In this document: positions 44,837-56,683 of the stretch, in pieces | How positions within the stretch are numbered: the stretch's first letter is position 1 | Layout: every line of letters begins with the position of its first letter | Assembly: GCA_928212115.1 (NCBI GenBank) | Contig: CAKMRJ010002223.1 | Location: forward strand, 299,059,093-299,123,092 | Source of the DNA: Lactuca virosa | Taxonomy: Eukaryota > Streptophyta > Magnoliopsida > Asterales > Asteraceae | DNA: 64,000 nucleotides | Direction: 5' to 3' | The notes under the pieces: generated by a model | Seen by the model: only the letters and a program-made list of their open reading frames with translations | Database searches by the model: none | What the model was told of the DNA's origin: nothing | Made by a program: the position numbers and the translations under genes

Positions 44837-45492
44837 AGGATACTCTACTTGCTCCTTCTTTTGGTTTCTGGAATAACCTTTGTACGTACTCCAAGTAGTA
44901 CTCTTTTCATGTAAATATCCCCGTCTAGCAACTACTGTTTCACTAGATCTCTATGCCGTCAAGTTTTCCCTGTGTGGTATATTGTAGATCTACTCCAAGG
45001 TCAAATTTTCCGAGTTCTATGTAACTTCTATACCAGCTATTATGACAGACCTCTTGTTTCCTTTAAAGATCATCATTATCAATCCATGCTTTGGCTATGT
45101 AAACAGTTCGTGTCATAAACTGTCTTAGCAACTCACTACACTATCCTTGTTGACCTGATCTATGGAAGTTCAGTATTATTGAACTTGGAAACTTTGTCGA
45201 AGTTTTACCACCGTTTCATCTTTAACCCTATAGCGGGAAAATGTCGTCTCGCTAACCAAACAGACCAAATCCTTCGATAAACCCAACTTTTCTATCACCT
45301 TCACCCCTTTAGAAAAAGAGATTGTCACCAAAGGATAACAAATCTTTACAACTTCAATTAGGGCAATCAAAACAATGACGAAGATTCAACATGCCTGAGA
45401 AAAATTTAAGGACACCCTATATAGATACCAAGAGATACCCTCTTCCAAAACCCATGAAACTAGATCGACCTAAGATTTCAACATCTATACCC
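44837..45492 (+). other. Remainder of gypsy H leader and unassigned DNA
   Basis: 44837-45150 roughly parallels 57366-57600 after the same ORF in element D. 45160-45492 shows no similarity I can name. No gag follows; the truncated LTR of element D begins at 45493. Confidence 0.4.
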
Positions 45493-46497
45493 TAATAAAG
45501 TCAATAAGTCAAACCGGTCAACTCATCTAACCTTAGTATATTAGGGTTTACAATATATTAGCTACTGTACAACTCGCTATTTTAATAAGAAGTTATCACT
45601 TGGAAAGTTCGTATGATTGAAATTCTTAAACCCTAAACAGGATAAGTGAGGTAGCAAAACGATAAAACACTATTGCATACCCTCAAGGGGTGTGTAAGAC
45701 CCTTAAACATGCCTTAACGGGGTTTACGAACCTTGAGTTGCAAAGCTAAACACTCAAAAAGGTCACAAACAAAGTCTCTCTCAAATCTCTCCCGAATCTC
45801 TCCATGTAGGTCAAATCTCTCCCAAATCTCTCCAAGTATGTGAAATCTCTCCCAAATCTCTCCAAGTATGTGAAATCTCTCCCAAATCTCTCCAAGTATG
45901 TGAAATCTCTCCAAATATGTGAAATCTCTCCCAAATCTCTCCAAGTATGTGAAATCTCTCCCAAATCTCTCTAAGTATGAGAAATCTCTCCAAGTATGTG
46001 AAATCTCTCCCAAATCTCTCCAAGTATGTGAAATCTCTCCCAAATCTCTCCAAGTATGTGAAATCTCTCCCAAATCTCTCTCAAAATCTCTTTCAACTTT
46101 TTATAATCACTCGGGGCATCCCGACCCTTGAATTAGTCAAAAACAGCTCAAAAACAGAAGTTTGCGCGAAAAATAGTCTTAAGGAGCCGAACCCTCTTAA
46201 GGAGCCGAACCTAGCTTAAGAGCCGAAGCTCCTATTAGAACCAAACCTCGGAAGACCGAAGGTCCCTTCGGACCGAACCTCTTGCCAGCTTCACCTTCGG
46301 TCCCTTCTGATGAGTGCGCCTGCGAGACCTGCTCGGACCGAAACCCCTCACTCTCGGTTCCAACACGCCAACCGAACCCTACCTTCGGTTCTAATGCTTC
46401 TAAGACCGAACCTCGCCCCTGACTTCGGATTTTCCATTTTCTTCCCGGTTTTTGACCCAATATTCGTTATAAACCCGTTTTTCATTATTTTAACGTG
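45493..46497 (+). repeat. Chromovirus D 5' LTR, first part
   Basis: Aligns with 62673-63617 of the 3' LTR. The first about 36 bp (TGTGACAACCG...) are missing, so the outer border is truncated and no duplication can be expected. It contains a 30-bp minisatellite (45773-46090) and a region rich in ACCGAA/TTCGGT (46186-46430). Interrupted by copia B at 46503. Confidence 0.88.
45773..46090. repeat. 30-bp minisatellite in D 5' LTR
   Basis: About ten units of AAATCTCTCCAAGTATGTG plus AAATCTCTCCC; two units lack the second half. The 3' LTR has about eight units (62955-63215). Open frames on both strands through it (repeating SLPNLSKYVK or WRDLGEISHT) are by-products of the repeat length being a multiple of three. 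Confidence 0.92.
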
Positions 46498-46502
46498 GCA
46501 TT

Positions 46503-47254
46503 TGTTGGGTTTTGAGCATTCTAACACTCCTATGGTGTACATGCAACCCTATAAACCTTGGATCTATGTTTTCTCTATTATACATGCAAATATTAACTAT
46601 TCCAAGGTTTCATCCTAACTAGCATATTATGAAGCACCTATACTACAAAGTTCTAGTTAGATGACATACCTTTTGATGTAGCTTGATGTCTTCAAGCTTT
46701 AAGAGCTTAGCCCCAATAGTGTGGAAGCCTCAAATGGAATCACAAATCACCAAAACACCTTGGAAGAACTTGAGAGAATATGTATGCACACAAAAATCGG
46801 CCCACTCTTATTTTCACACACTTGTGCCAATTTTGTGAGCCAGGGACCCCTTTATATATTATGGAGGATTAGGGTTACATCCATGTAAACCCTAATACCC
46901 ATGACCTTTCATTTACATAGGATCCATGGGTTAAAAGCTCCATGGACCATCCATGAAAGCTTAGCCCAACCTAAATGAACTTGGCCCATTCCATATATAT
47001 AAGAGTCCATATTTAATTAGTTCTTTTTGATCACTTAATTAATTCTAAATTAATTCTTGATCAATACTAATTAAATAATATGATTCCATATTAATATATT
47101 AGAACTTATAATATATTAATATAAATCATAAATATACTATTCTCAAAAGCCTATCCATATAAATTGTGCCGGTGAAGTGCAACCGAAATGGACCATGCCG
47201 GGTCGGGTCAAGTACATACCAAATATAGTTATGGACTTAGACATTAATCCAACA
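46503..47254 (-). repeat. Copia B 3' LTR
   Basis: On the minus strand TGTTGGATTAATG ... AACCCAACA. The polypurine tract CCAAATGGGAGAC lies at 47267-47255. Confidence 0.95.
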
Positions 47255-48907
47255 GTCTCCCATTTGGATAAGTCTAAAACTATTATTAAGTACGACTTCA
47301 AAACCTAACTGGCAATCGTAGCTCTTAAAGCCGCTGTCGAACTCTGACCTTGTCAACGACTTGTCCATTAGATAAGGAATCATATATTCCTCCATTCTAG
47401 ATATCATATGGACTGAGACATGGATTATAATCATTCTCTCTGTCCATTTGTTGTTTCCTGATTTTCGATTTATGATGACTGACTGATTGAACAAATCAAA
47501 TCAGTCCTGGCTTGGCCAAGCACTCACATGTGTCATCGCTAAATCATCGAGGGGCCCACAGATATCGCTTTTATCCCGAAGGTAAAAGGAATGGATAGAC
47601 TTCGACTCATATGGCTTGTTCTACTACTTGTTGAATCATACATAAAGGCACGTGTTATAACATCGAGTTACCACATGTGTTTTCGTGCAATCAATGTATA
47701 ACCAACTCATAGTAACAACTCATATCTCTAGGTTTGAAGAATATAAGATATTATCGTCTCATGATCACTCGTGATAAACTCCATGAAGTGATTAAAAGGA
47801 GCGCGGGTTGAATCCAATACTCAGAACTTATGAGCACTCATGAGTGTTGTAGCACCACTTTTTCCACCAACTTGGACCTCTACAAACCATCCCATGACAG
47901 TCTTGATTCATATCTACTTCCAACATATGACCGACTGTGGATGGTTTGAATAACTTAATCATTCAGGAAGAGCGACTTAGTTATTCTGGAAGTCAAAACA
48001 TGCAAAGTCAAGCACAAGAATAAATGAATCAAATATGGTATCAAACCCTATGAATATAAATAAACACTTTTATTTATCACCATACTGATTACTCATTATT
48101 CATTGTTTCGGTTTTATCAACTTTATACTTGAATTAAAAACACTAGTTGTCCCATGCTCGAAGCATGTACACTATGTTTTTCTTAAACAATAGCTTTGCC
48201 ATACACCAAGTATGCACTCTATGTTTGTCTATGATCCTTACTTTGTGAAATAAAACAATTGAACATAATTTCAATGATTCTAATTTCACACTCCCAAATC
48301 CTTATCGAAAAATCTGAGAATTTCAAATTCCTATCATTTATCGAAATATGTTTACATTTTAAACTTATATGCACTGACCCTCCTGTAATGAATATGTACA
48401 AAGTCACAAAGACTTGTCAACAGTCATTATAAGGTATTTCAATGGAGATCAACTCCATGGAAACTAAGTCTCATATTCAAAGTACATTGCTTTGGACATG
48501 CTTCTTGCATTAAGTTTTCTAATCTTACACAGATAACTTCCACCTATGGAGACAACTCCACATTCTCATTTTGACTATCACTTCTGAATAAGAGATGCCT
48601 GTTTTCAGAATATGTCAATATGGTCCTTCCAAAATTAGCACTATACTTCCAACTGTCCCTGAGCAACCAATCTTTGGCAAAACCTCAGATTGTCCTCGAC
48701 AATTGCTTAATCATTTTAGTCATATCCACTTCTAGACCTTTTCCCTTCTGAATGTCTCTCTGGGCATTTGGAAAAATTTAGAAATGACAAATATTATAGC
48801 ACATGCAATCGATCCTGTACCCAAAGCAAATGGTACACGATTCATGATGTCTCACATAAAGACATGATTCTAGACCAGTCTTTTGCTACAATATTTTTAT
48901 TTGCCAT

Positions 48908-48964
48908 GTTTTCAAAATTTGACTATGAAGAGGGATGTTGTAATCATAATCGAATTTTGAGAAC
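48908..48964 (-). other. Hairpin H4, copia B copy
   Basis: Arms 48908-48928 and 48944-48964 pair over 21 positions with two G.T wobbles and one mismatch. The loop (minus strand) is TTACAACATCCCTCT. Confidence 0.82.
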
Positions 48965-49387
48965 GCAATATATAGAATTTCCTTAAGTTGAACCAATCCA
49001 ACATGAAATTCATATATATATTATTGACTAAAGATGATTAAGGTCTCAATCTAAGCCTTTAGAACTGAAATGAAGTATATCCTCTCCCTTAATTATAGCA
49101 AAACAACTTTTTCAATCCCTGCAGCCTCACGAATTGAAACTTTTGTTTTCTATAATTAACATTGCTAACTTGCAACACTAACAATAATTATCATGCTCCC
49201 ACTAACATGATGATTATTAGCAGAACACTTATGCTCCCACTAGCTTTGACATGTACTTAGAAATCAGCTGGACTTCTAGAAATCAATACTTTATTGACTT
49301 TCTTACCAAAGTTCAGATTTCTGATACGAGATGCTTTGATAAAACTTTATCAGATCATACACCTTTCCTTAGATAGCATGCATGTGT

Positions 49388-49446
49388 GTCTAAACAATTT
49401 CAGAACTATGAAAAGGGATGTCGTAATCATAGTCTCAATTGTTTAG
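49388..49446 (-). other. Hairpin H3, copia B copy
   Basis: ACTATGA/TCATAGT inner and CTAAACAATT/AATTGTTTAG outer arms; loop TTACGACATCCCTTT on the minus strand (49412-49426). Confidence 0.78.
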
Positions 49447-50899
49447 CCCTTTTGCCATCTGCTTCAAATCTACTTGGTGGAAGTGTTTCCTCACCATCAT
49501 TTTCATGAATTAGAGAAACCTTATGACCCTTAGATTTTATGGTGTATGTGTTCTTATCCATGTGAATCGTCAAAACCATAGTCACAAGACAAGGATAATG
49601 ACAAATCCAAACTCATATGGACTGAACTTATGCAATCTTAACTTCTTGCCACCTGGCAGTACAAGGCCTACCATTGCTTCCAAGTTGTTATGCAACCAAT
49701 TGAGAACTTTCAGAACTCCTATGCAAAGCCAACTTTAACTGGAATGGGCACAGAATATGTCAACACGATAGGTTATAAACCTCAAGTCGTGTGCTAGTGA
49801 AGAACCTCAGGTTTTATTCTTGATTAGTTCTTGAGATTCTTTTTAGGATCTTTAAGACTCCCACTATCCTCTTGACATATAAGACTATCTTGCCAAATAT
49901 TCAAGAGATAGTGCGGATTCTTTATCAAGACAAACACTTCACACAATTGGCCTTAGTTGGTCTTTGTTTTATCCAAAACATCACAACTTACCAATTTCAA
50001 ATGTACAAGAGTAGGACACTTTTACTCTTACATTTGAAAAGTGATTTAAACCTTTCTTTAAGATATGTCACTCAAGTTACAATCTTGGAGTATGACTCTA
50101 AGAATTGTTTTGGAACGAAGTATGACTCATCTTCCTGATCTAACCATTTCAACAATTCATGACTCCTCTTCTTAGTCATAAGAATGCACTAAGATGACCT
50201 TTAGAGGACTAATTGTGATATGATTTCTAAATCATTAAGATGATCACAAACATGATACTAAAGTACTCTCCCATCTTTTCAGATTTGAGAAACTTTTATC
50301 TTTCTGCCTAATTTGATTCTTCCCATTCGTTCTGCCATACATTGAGACTTTTCCAATGTTTCAGAATTATACTTAAACTTGTAAGTATAACCAGTGGTGG
50401 ACATGACCAGTGCACAAGAATGTGTACTCGATCCCTTTAGTCCTTCACTTGACTCACACATCCATGTGAACAAGTAATTAGTCTTGATTTTCCAATGCTT
50501 GAAAGTTCTCATTCATCATACTATTCAACTTGCATGATTCCAAGTTTCGGTCCAATTGAAACTTGGGCGATGAGGAACTTTCCTGATTTGGTAAATTTAG
50601 ACACTACCACAAATGAAAGAATCAAATCCATTTTCCAATATTGTTGTCAGTGGAATCATATAAGCAACAATTTTTCACAAATGCCATTGTAAGGATACTT
50701 CAAATAAATAAAATTAAACAATTTTCTTTTATTTTAAAACTTTGCGGAAAAACTTATCCTTACAATCCACATGGAAAATTGTTGTTATCTATTCCTTAGC
50801 AATATATCATAACTTCTTAAGCAACTGCTCAAAATTCTGATGCGATCGAAATCCACCTTCGCGATCAGAATCAGCATATACTTCCTTTAAGATTTCTCT

Positions 50900-51650
50900 C
50901 TATTCTTTGATTCTTAAAACATCAACATGTGACCCAGTCACATCATGTAATGAGGATCTCAGAATAGAACTTAACAGAGTTAGATAATGGGCTCTACCTG
51001 ATGTAGAGTCAAACTTATTGACTTTAACATCCTTAGGTAAATTTGGTAGCTTTGCAATCAACGCCCCTTCCTTTGGCAAAATAAACATATGGACCCTTTG
51101 GTAATGGGACTATCTCAGACTTAGCCTTTCTCTTTACCATTTGGTCAACCGGGTTGACTATGGCCAATCCCTTTCCATTGGGAAGAGAATGTTTTTTCTG
51201 GATTTCCAGTGTCACCATTGTCACTGTCCATAAAGTTTTTGGGAAGTTGATCTTCTAATCAAATTTGCTTTATTATCGTTCCAAATCATTGCTGATTCAG
51301 CAGCACCAAGCAAATAGAGATGATCATTAAGGTTCATGTCATATTCTGTTTCATAGTAGTCCCAAAGGAACTCACTATGTGACTTAGAAAGTGATTGAAC
51401 ATCCAACTTTCTCAAGACTTTGACACCCAACTCTCCGGCTTGTCAATATGTGACTTCATCTCTAAGATGTGATCACACATAGACCTTGCTTGCCATTAGG
51501 GCTTGAGTGACCTTGAACTTGTGGGTTAGGGAGAATAATTGGAGGAGGTGGAGGAAGAGAAGTATGACTTCCATGAGCCAAACTCGGGAAGTCATATTCA
51601 TTAGGAAAGCTTGGTTTGGGAAGATCATTGTTGTCTAAACCAGACATCAA
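50900..51650 (-). pseudogene. Copia B gag relic
   Basis: Best readable copy of this family's Gag. On the minus strand: 51650-51470 N-terminal part; around 51460-51440 a broken 'M-K/R-S-H-I-D-K' helix; 51430-51221 with FLWDYYETEYDMNLNDHLYLLGAAESAMIWND in pieces and NKANLIRRSTSQ; 51224-51033 with SEIVPLPKG and the place of the zinc knuckle, whose cysteines are gone (AKGRGVDCKA instead of a CX2CX4HX4C); 51088-50990 with KDVKVNKFDSTSG. Three frames are needed to read it, so it is not translatable as a unit. Protease, which should follow, is not recognisable. Confidence 0.7.
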
Positions 51651-51730
51651 TAATGGGAGAAATTCACGTAAAGTTGATTTAAGTCCTTAATATAACACCC
51701 AATATGATATATTAAGGCTAGGACCCAACA

Positions 51731-51783
51731 AACTATTTTATAACTTGGAAGAGGGATGCCGTAATCCAAGCTATAAAATATTT
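51731..51783 (-). other. Hairpin H2, copia B copy
   Basis: Arms 51731-51749 and 51765-51783 pair over 19 positions with two differences; the minus-strand loop TTACGGCATCCCTCT (51750-51764) gives the full 15-nt consensus. Confidence 0.82.
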
Positions 51784-51921
51784 GAAGGTAGGTGAATGAC
51801 GATTCACCAATTTCCACCAAGATAAACGAAATGTATTATTAGGTTTTAATTGGTTTTGAAACTCCTAGATTCTTTTGAGATTCTTTGAACTTTTCAATGG
51901 CATGTTTCAATCTCGAGTGTG

Positions 51922-51967
51922 CCCTTCAGGTTTTTGTGACTGGGATGCCGAGGATCACAAAACAAGG
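51922..51967 (-). other. Hairpin H1, copia B copy
   Basis: TTTTGTGA (51932-51939) and TCACAAAA (51955-51962), outer CCTT/AAGG. The loop is identical to H1 of copia A (minus strand TCCTCGGCATCCCAG). Confidence 0.75.
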
Positions 51968-52013
51968 TGTGAAGTAACCATGCAAATATACTTGGTACCC
52001 TTAATATTTACCC

Positions 52014-52055
52014 CTCAATCGATGTGCCGGTTAACCACACACGCTCCAACGATAC
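52014..52055 (-). other. Hairpin P2, copia B copy
   Basis: Arms around ATCGATG/CAACGAT (one mismatch) enclose the 22-nt P loop (52025-52046). Confidence 0.65.
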
Positions 52056-52091
52056 TATGATAAACATTAAGTTACCCTTTGCCTACCTTGT

Positions 52092-52142
52092 TAAGTCCAG
52101 GTTAGTGTGCCGGTTAACCACACACGCTCCACTAACAGCTTA
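52092..52142 (-). other. Hairpin P1, copia B copy
   Basis: GTTAGTG (52101-52107) and CACTAAC (52130-52136) enclose the 22-nt P loop (52108-52129), identical in sequence to the loop of P2 in this copy. Confidence 0.72.
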
Positions 52143-53219
52143 AACAAAGTGCAAAGTGTAATTTCATGGATTAGCACCTTATTCACATTTTCCTAAGTAA
52201 CTAAGATTGGGAATTTATAAGTGTTTAGTTACTTAGTATTTATCATTATACTTATAATGAAGGGAGAATTATAGTCCTTGTCCTACCTGTTCGGCTAACG
52301 ACCCTCCACCAGTCAAGGAAGCGGTGGGTGAGAGTGAACACCCATTAAACTGCCATTTTATAGGCAGTAACCTTATACCCCCCTTATAGACCGGCTTCGT
52401 GAATGAGGCCTACTAATGGTAAGACGACTTGCTCTTATACATATAATATATTAAACTTTTAATATTATAATAGTATAAGGGTGTATTTTAGACATTTAAA
52501 ATACTTGGTGGTTTAATCTATTAATTAAACTATACTCTTAATTTAATTAAATTTAAACCATGTCATTATGGAATTATTAATTCTCTTTTAATTAAACACT
52601 TTAATTATCTATTAATAAAGTCCATAAGAGTTAATTGAATTATTCAATAAAAACATCATAATTCCAATTATTAAATTCAAAATTAAAACCATTTAATTAA
52701 TTGTTTAAGTTATGAACTCAAGAGTTTTAGAATTCAATTCTTTTTTTTTATCATAAAAAACTTTTTCCAAATCCCAAAACTTGAGGGCAAGTTTTGTAAC
52801 TCTTGAAAACTTTTGGATTCCATAACTTATGGAGTTAAATACTTGTTTTATGATGAAACTTTTCATGTTCCATAACTTAAGAACAAGTTATGGAATTCTT
52901 TAAAACATTAAGACCAAGTTTTGTAACTCCATAAAAAACTTTGAATCATTTTTTTTAAAAACCTTTTCATATCCATAAGTTATGGAGGTTTCAAAAAACT
53001 CTTTAGATCAAACTTTTAAAACTAATAAAATAATCATATCATTTTATCTTTTACTAAATTTGACCTAATTCAACTCATATAGCAAATGATTCAAATTTTA
53101 CAAATAATTAGTTTTTCACAAAACAAGTAATTATCTTAAAATTTGACAAACGTCATGTTTTTTTTCCTTTTTTTTTCAACTTGAAAATAAAACATTTGCA
53201 TCAATATAACAGAAAACAA
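52143..53219 (-). other. Copia B leader, non-coding
   Basis: 52260-52440 is the conserved block matching 2190-2350 in copia A. The rest is AT-rich with repeated CATAACTTATGGA-like phrases. The palindrome cluster seen in the copia A leader is absent. Confidence 0.6.
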
Positions 53220-53237
53220 CCCATGGCTCTGATACCA
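53220..53237 (-). other. Primer binding site of copia B
   Basis: On the minus strand TGGTATCAGAGCCATGGG next to the 5' LTR. Confidence 0.92.
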
Positions 53238-53238
53238 C

Positions 53239-53990
53239 TGTTGGGTTTTGAGCATTCTAACACTCCTATGGTGTACATGCAACCCTATAAACCTTGGATC
53301 TATGTTTTCTCTATTATACATGCAAATATTAACTATTCCAAGGTTTCATCCTAACTAGCATATTATGAAGCACCTATACTACAAAGTTCTAGTTAGATGA
53401 CATACCTTTTGATGTTGCTTGATGTCTTCAAGCTCTAAGAGCTTAGCCCCAATAGTGTGGAAGCCTCAAATGGAATCACAAATCACCAAAACACCTTGGA
53501 AGAACTTGAGAGAATATGTATGCACACTAAAATCGGTCCACTCTTATTTTCACACACTTGTGCCAATTTTGTGAGCCAAGGACCCCTTTATATATTATGG
53601 AGGATTAGGGTTACATCCATGTAAATCCTAATACCCATGACCTTTCATTTACATATGATCCATGGGTTAAAAGCTCCATGGACCATCCATGAAAGCTTAG
53701 CCTAACCTAAATGAACTTGGCCCATTCCATATATATACGAGTCCATATTTAATTAGTTCTTTTTGATCACTTAATTAATTCTAAATTAATTCTTGATCAA
53801 TACTAATTAAATAATATGATTCCATATTAATATATTAGAACTTATAATATATTAATATAAATCATAAATATACTATTCTCAAAAGACTATCCATATAAAT
53901 TGTGCCGGTGAAGTGCAACCCAAATGGACCATGCCGGGTCGGGTTAAGTACATACCAAATATAGTTATGGACTTAGACATTAATCCAACA
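53239..53990 (-). repeat. Copia B 5' LTR
   Basis: 752 bp, about 98 percent identical to 46503-47254 by eye. Bounded on the right by the GCATT duplication. Confidence 0.95.
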
Positions 53991-56198
53991 GCATTTTCAC
54001 CCAAACTTATATTTTGACATATAAGACCCTAAGTATTCATGTTTTAATCACATTTTGAGGATAATCTTTATCCAAGATTAAAATCTAGTGGGTGAGATAT
54101 TTAGGTGGAGTGTTGACTTTACCTTTTTGAGTTTTGACACAAGCAACCCTCTACACCCACTCCATGACCATTCCCAGTCACTATTCCACCATACCTGGTC
54201 AGTCCATCATATATTTCCCACTCTTTTCAGCTAAACACTTTGATTCAAGGATAGAAAAATCCTTATCTCTCCTCCCATTTCACTCACACTCCTACAAGAA
54301 GCAAAAACTCATTCTCTCTCTCACTATCCCTCTCTAATCTCGAAATTTCAAGGCTTGATCACAAGTTCTTCATCTACTCCTAGTAAGTAATATCACTCCT
54401 CACATGATTATTTCTCCTTCTTTCTACTTAAATCATGGATATCTTACACAAACATCGTCATATTTGTGTTAGATCTTCGAATCTTCAAGCATCTTCTAAA
54501 CTGTTCTTGAGTTGAACACTTCCTTTCTTCATCATCCATCTTCTGAAACCAAACAAGGTGAGTTCATACCCCTATCTTTTCATGTTTTTCTTATGTTTTA
54601 AGGGGGGGGGGATACAAGTTAAAACACCAAGAACACAACTAAACTCATCCATCAACTTTCATCAGAAACGTTTAACTCCATTCACGGACTGTTTTGAACA
54701 TCTTAAACTTTTTAGTTTTCAAAACTGTATTAGGTGTAAATAGTTCAGGTTATACCTTTAAAATGACTACTTGCACTCGTCCATATGATTTTTCTACTAT
54801 TTATGGTGATTTTTACAAAACTGCCTATCACTGTAGCTACGAAGTCGGACCAGTCAGTGGATATGAACGTTTTCACACCAGTTAGAGAATTTTAAAAATC
54901 ATAATAAAATTTATGGACAAACTAGACACATTTTCTAAACTCTCAGAGTTTACGGATTCAGTTTTCGACTTCATATGACTTTTCTGCGATTTTTCTAAGG
55001 TAGTGTGCAGAAATGTTAAAAATAAATCAACAGCTTATGACCTTCATCACACTTTGTAACATGTTGAACAAAGTGTTAATCTTTGAGGATTTCATATCGT
55101 ACATGTGTTTCTTGTTGTGTTATGATTATATAACTGAAAATCCTCACTAATTTATAAGAGTCCTCCATCATTACTAATAGTACAAGACAAGGCATGATAA
55201 ACATAGTTATGTTTTTGCTATACATTCGACTTACATAGAAAAAAGGTTCTTTTACATTACAAACACTTACGATAAACTATGTTAAGTATAGTTTATGTTT
55301 CATACACAATACCAACAATTATGTTAAACTTTAATATGTATAGTTTATGTTTCATTAACCAGTCAAACTCATTACCAAGGGGTTTTCAGTGCAGTTCACG
55401 TAAATCTGTTAATGAATAAATTTGTGAGACATCCGCTTCGTGTTACCTTCAAAGTAACAAAGTCAAAAGTCCTGTAAATTATAACCAGAGTCTCTTGTAG
55501 AGAGAGTGTGATAGTTATGTATAGATCTATATTGGGTCTGACAAACCCACACCTGAGCTGCATGCAACAGCTAGACCGGCAGGTCTGGGGTGACAAGTGT
55601 CATTTAACTTGCGACGCCTGAAGAACGTCGTATTATGAGGCCGTCTGAGTCTTAGTATGGTTATAATAACTCACATGGGGTATTAAAAAAACGTAAGGTT
55701 TACGGGTTTTACTTCAACAATTAAACGAGTTTATGTCGATTTAAACTTGCATAAATTACTGTAAGTATGGAAAAATACTTGTACATTTCGGTTTTGACTT
55801 TTAAGACTACAATGCATTTTATAAGAGGAATGTCGGATTTTTCTTGAACAAACATTACTTTTACAAAGAAAACGATTTTAACATCACCTTCAAAAGCTTA
55901 TGAACTCACCAACTTATCACTTGACACTTTTTCAAAACTACTTGTATTCTCAGGAAATCAGTAAACAGGTAATCGGCCGCTTTTGCGGACGGAGCGCTAA
56001 GGCGTCAAACATTGTATTTTTGTCAACATAATGTAATTGATTCAGAAACATGTAAACATATACTATGATGTAACTTTTTCAATTATATTTATGTTGGTTG
56101 TCTATACTTCGAGCACTATTATATTCCTTGTTATGATACTATACATGAAGTCCTCCACCCCCGGACGTTTCCGCCATCCTAGGTTTGGGGGTGTGACA
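53991..56198 (+). repeat. Chromovirus D 5' LTR, second part
   Basis: Continues the LTR after copia B; 53996-54390 aligns with 63612-64000. Contains GTGAGTTCATACC and a G-run (54559-54611), the GTATAGATCTATATTGGG block (55517) and ends GGGGGTGTGACA. The whole LTR without the insertion is about 3.2 kb, in the range known for Tekay/Del elements. Confidence 0.88.
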
Positions 56199-56201
56199 GA
56201 T

Positions 56202-56213
56202 TGGTATCAGAGC
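56202..56213 (+). other. Primer binding site of chromovirus D
   Basis: TGGTATCAGAGC, three bases after the LTR end. Confidence 0.9.
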
Positions 56214-56683
56214 AATGTTTATAGTGAACCAGGTATATCGAACCACATAAGATATACAAACTATAAACACATTTGGGACTAAAAGTCTCTGATTAAACAT
56301 TTTCAAATGATTGTACTTTTAGAAAATAAACGGTTTCTTGTTAAAAGTATAAGTACATGCATACATGCTCGCATAGTGTCATAACTAGGAAGAACATAAA
56401 GTAAAAGGGGAGGAGTTGTATGTTACGAGTATGCCTTGGGATATGTGGTCAAGTATGGGATGGATATAGCCTGATCAACAACATCTGTTCGAGAAGTGAC
56501 TTGCATATATTGGGGGATAGTCGTAGCGGACAACAAATCTAACAACCTAATATCACCCTATAATGAATGCGCTAAAAACCAAACATAACATTAAAAAAAT
56601 ACTATAGGAGTATTTTGTAACTTTATAACTTGACATTTAGATTCATTTCATATCTCAAACACCCCTATTCTCGTACAGACGTC

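Larger units (their letters stand above)
47269..50880 (-). pseudogene. Copia B decayed pol and 3' non-coding region
   Basis: Counterpart of 3641-7400 in copia A. Only 50279-50512 still suggests an integrase neighbourhood (YTYKFKYNSETLEK, where relatives have YVYLIKHKSETFEK). No RT box. Hairpins H4 and H3 are at 48908-48964 and 49388-49446. Confidence 0.55.
46503..53990 (-). mobile_element. Copia B: complete non-autonomous copia-type element, minus strand
   Basis: 7,488 bp with two 752-bp LTRs (about 12 differences by eye), primer site, purine tract and a perfect 5-bp duplication GCATT (46498-46502 and 53991-53995). The empty site is visible in the other D LTR at 63606-63617. The interior is the sister of copia A: gag relic, unreadable pol, the same H hairpins and two P hairpins. 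It cannot encode working proteins. Confidence 0.95.

Noticed and set aside
45773..46090. CRISPR-like regular repeat
   Set aside because: Units are directly adjacent with no unique spacers and the context is a plant LTR.
46110..46127. TCGGGGCATCCCGA hairpin in the D LTR (also 63240-63257), resembling the H-loop core
   Set aside because: Here GGCATCCC forms part of the stem, not a loop, and the 15-nt loop context is missing. Treated as coincidence.
45714..46219. Several overlapping open frames on both strands with repeating peptide units
   Set aside because: They follow from a 30-bp tandem repeat without stops; same at 62894-63332. No start context, no homologue.
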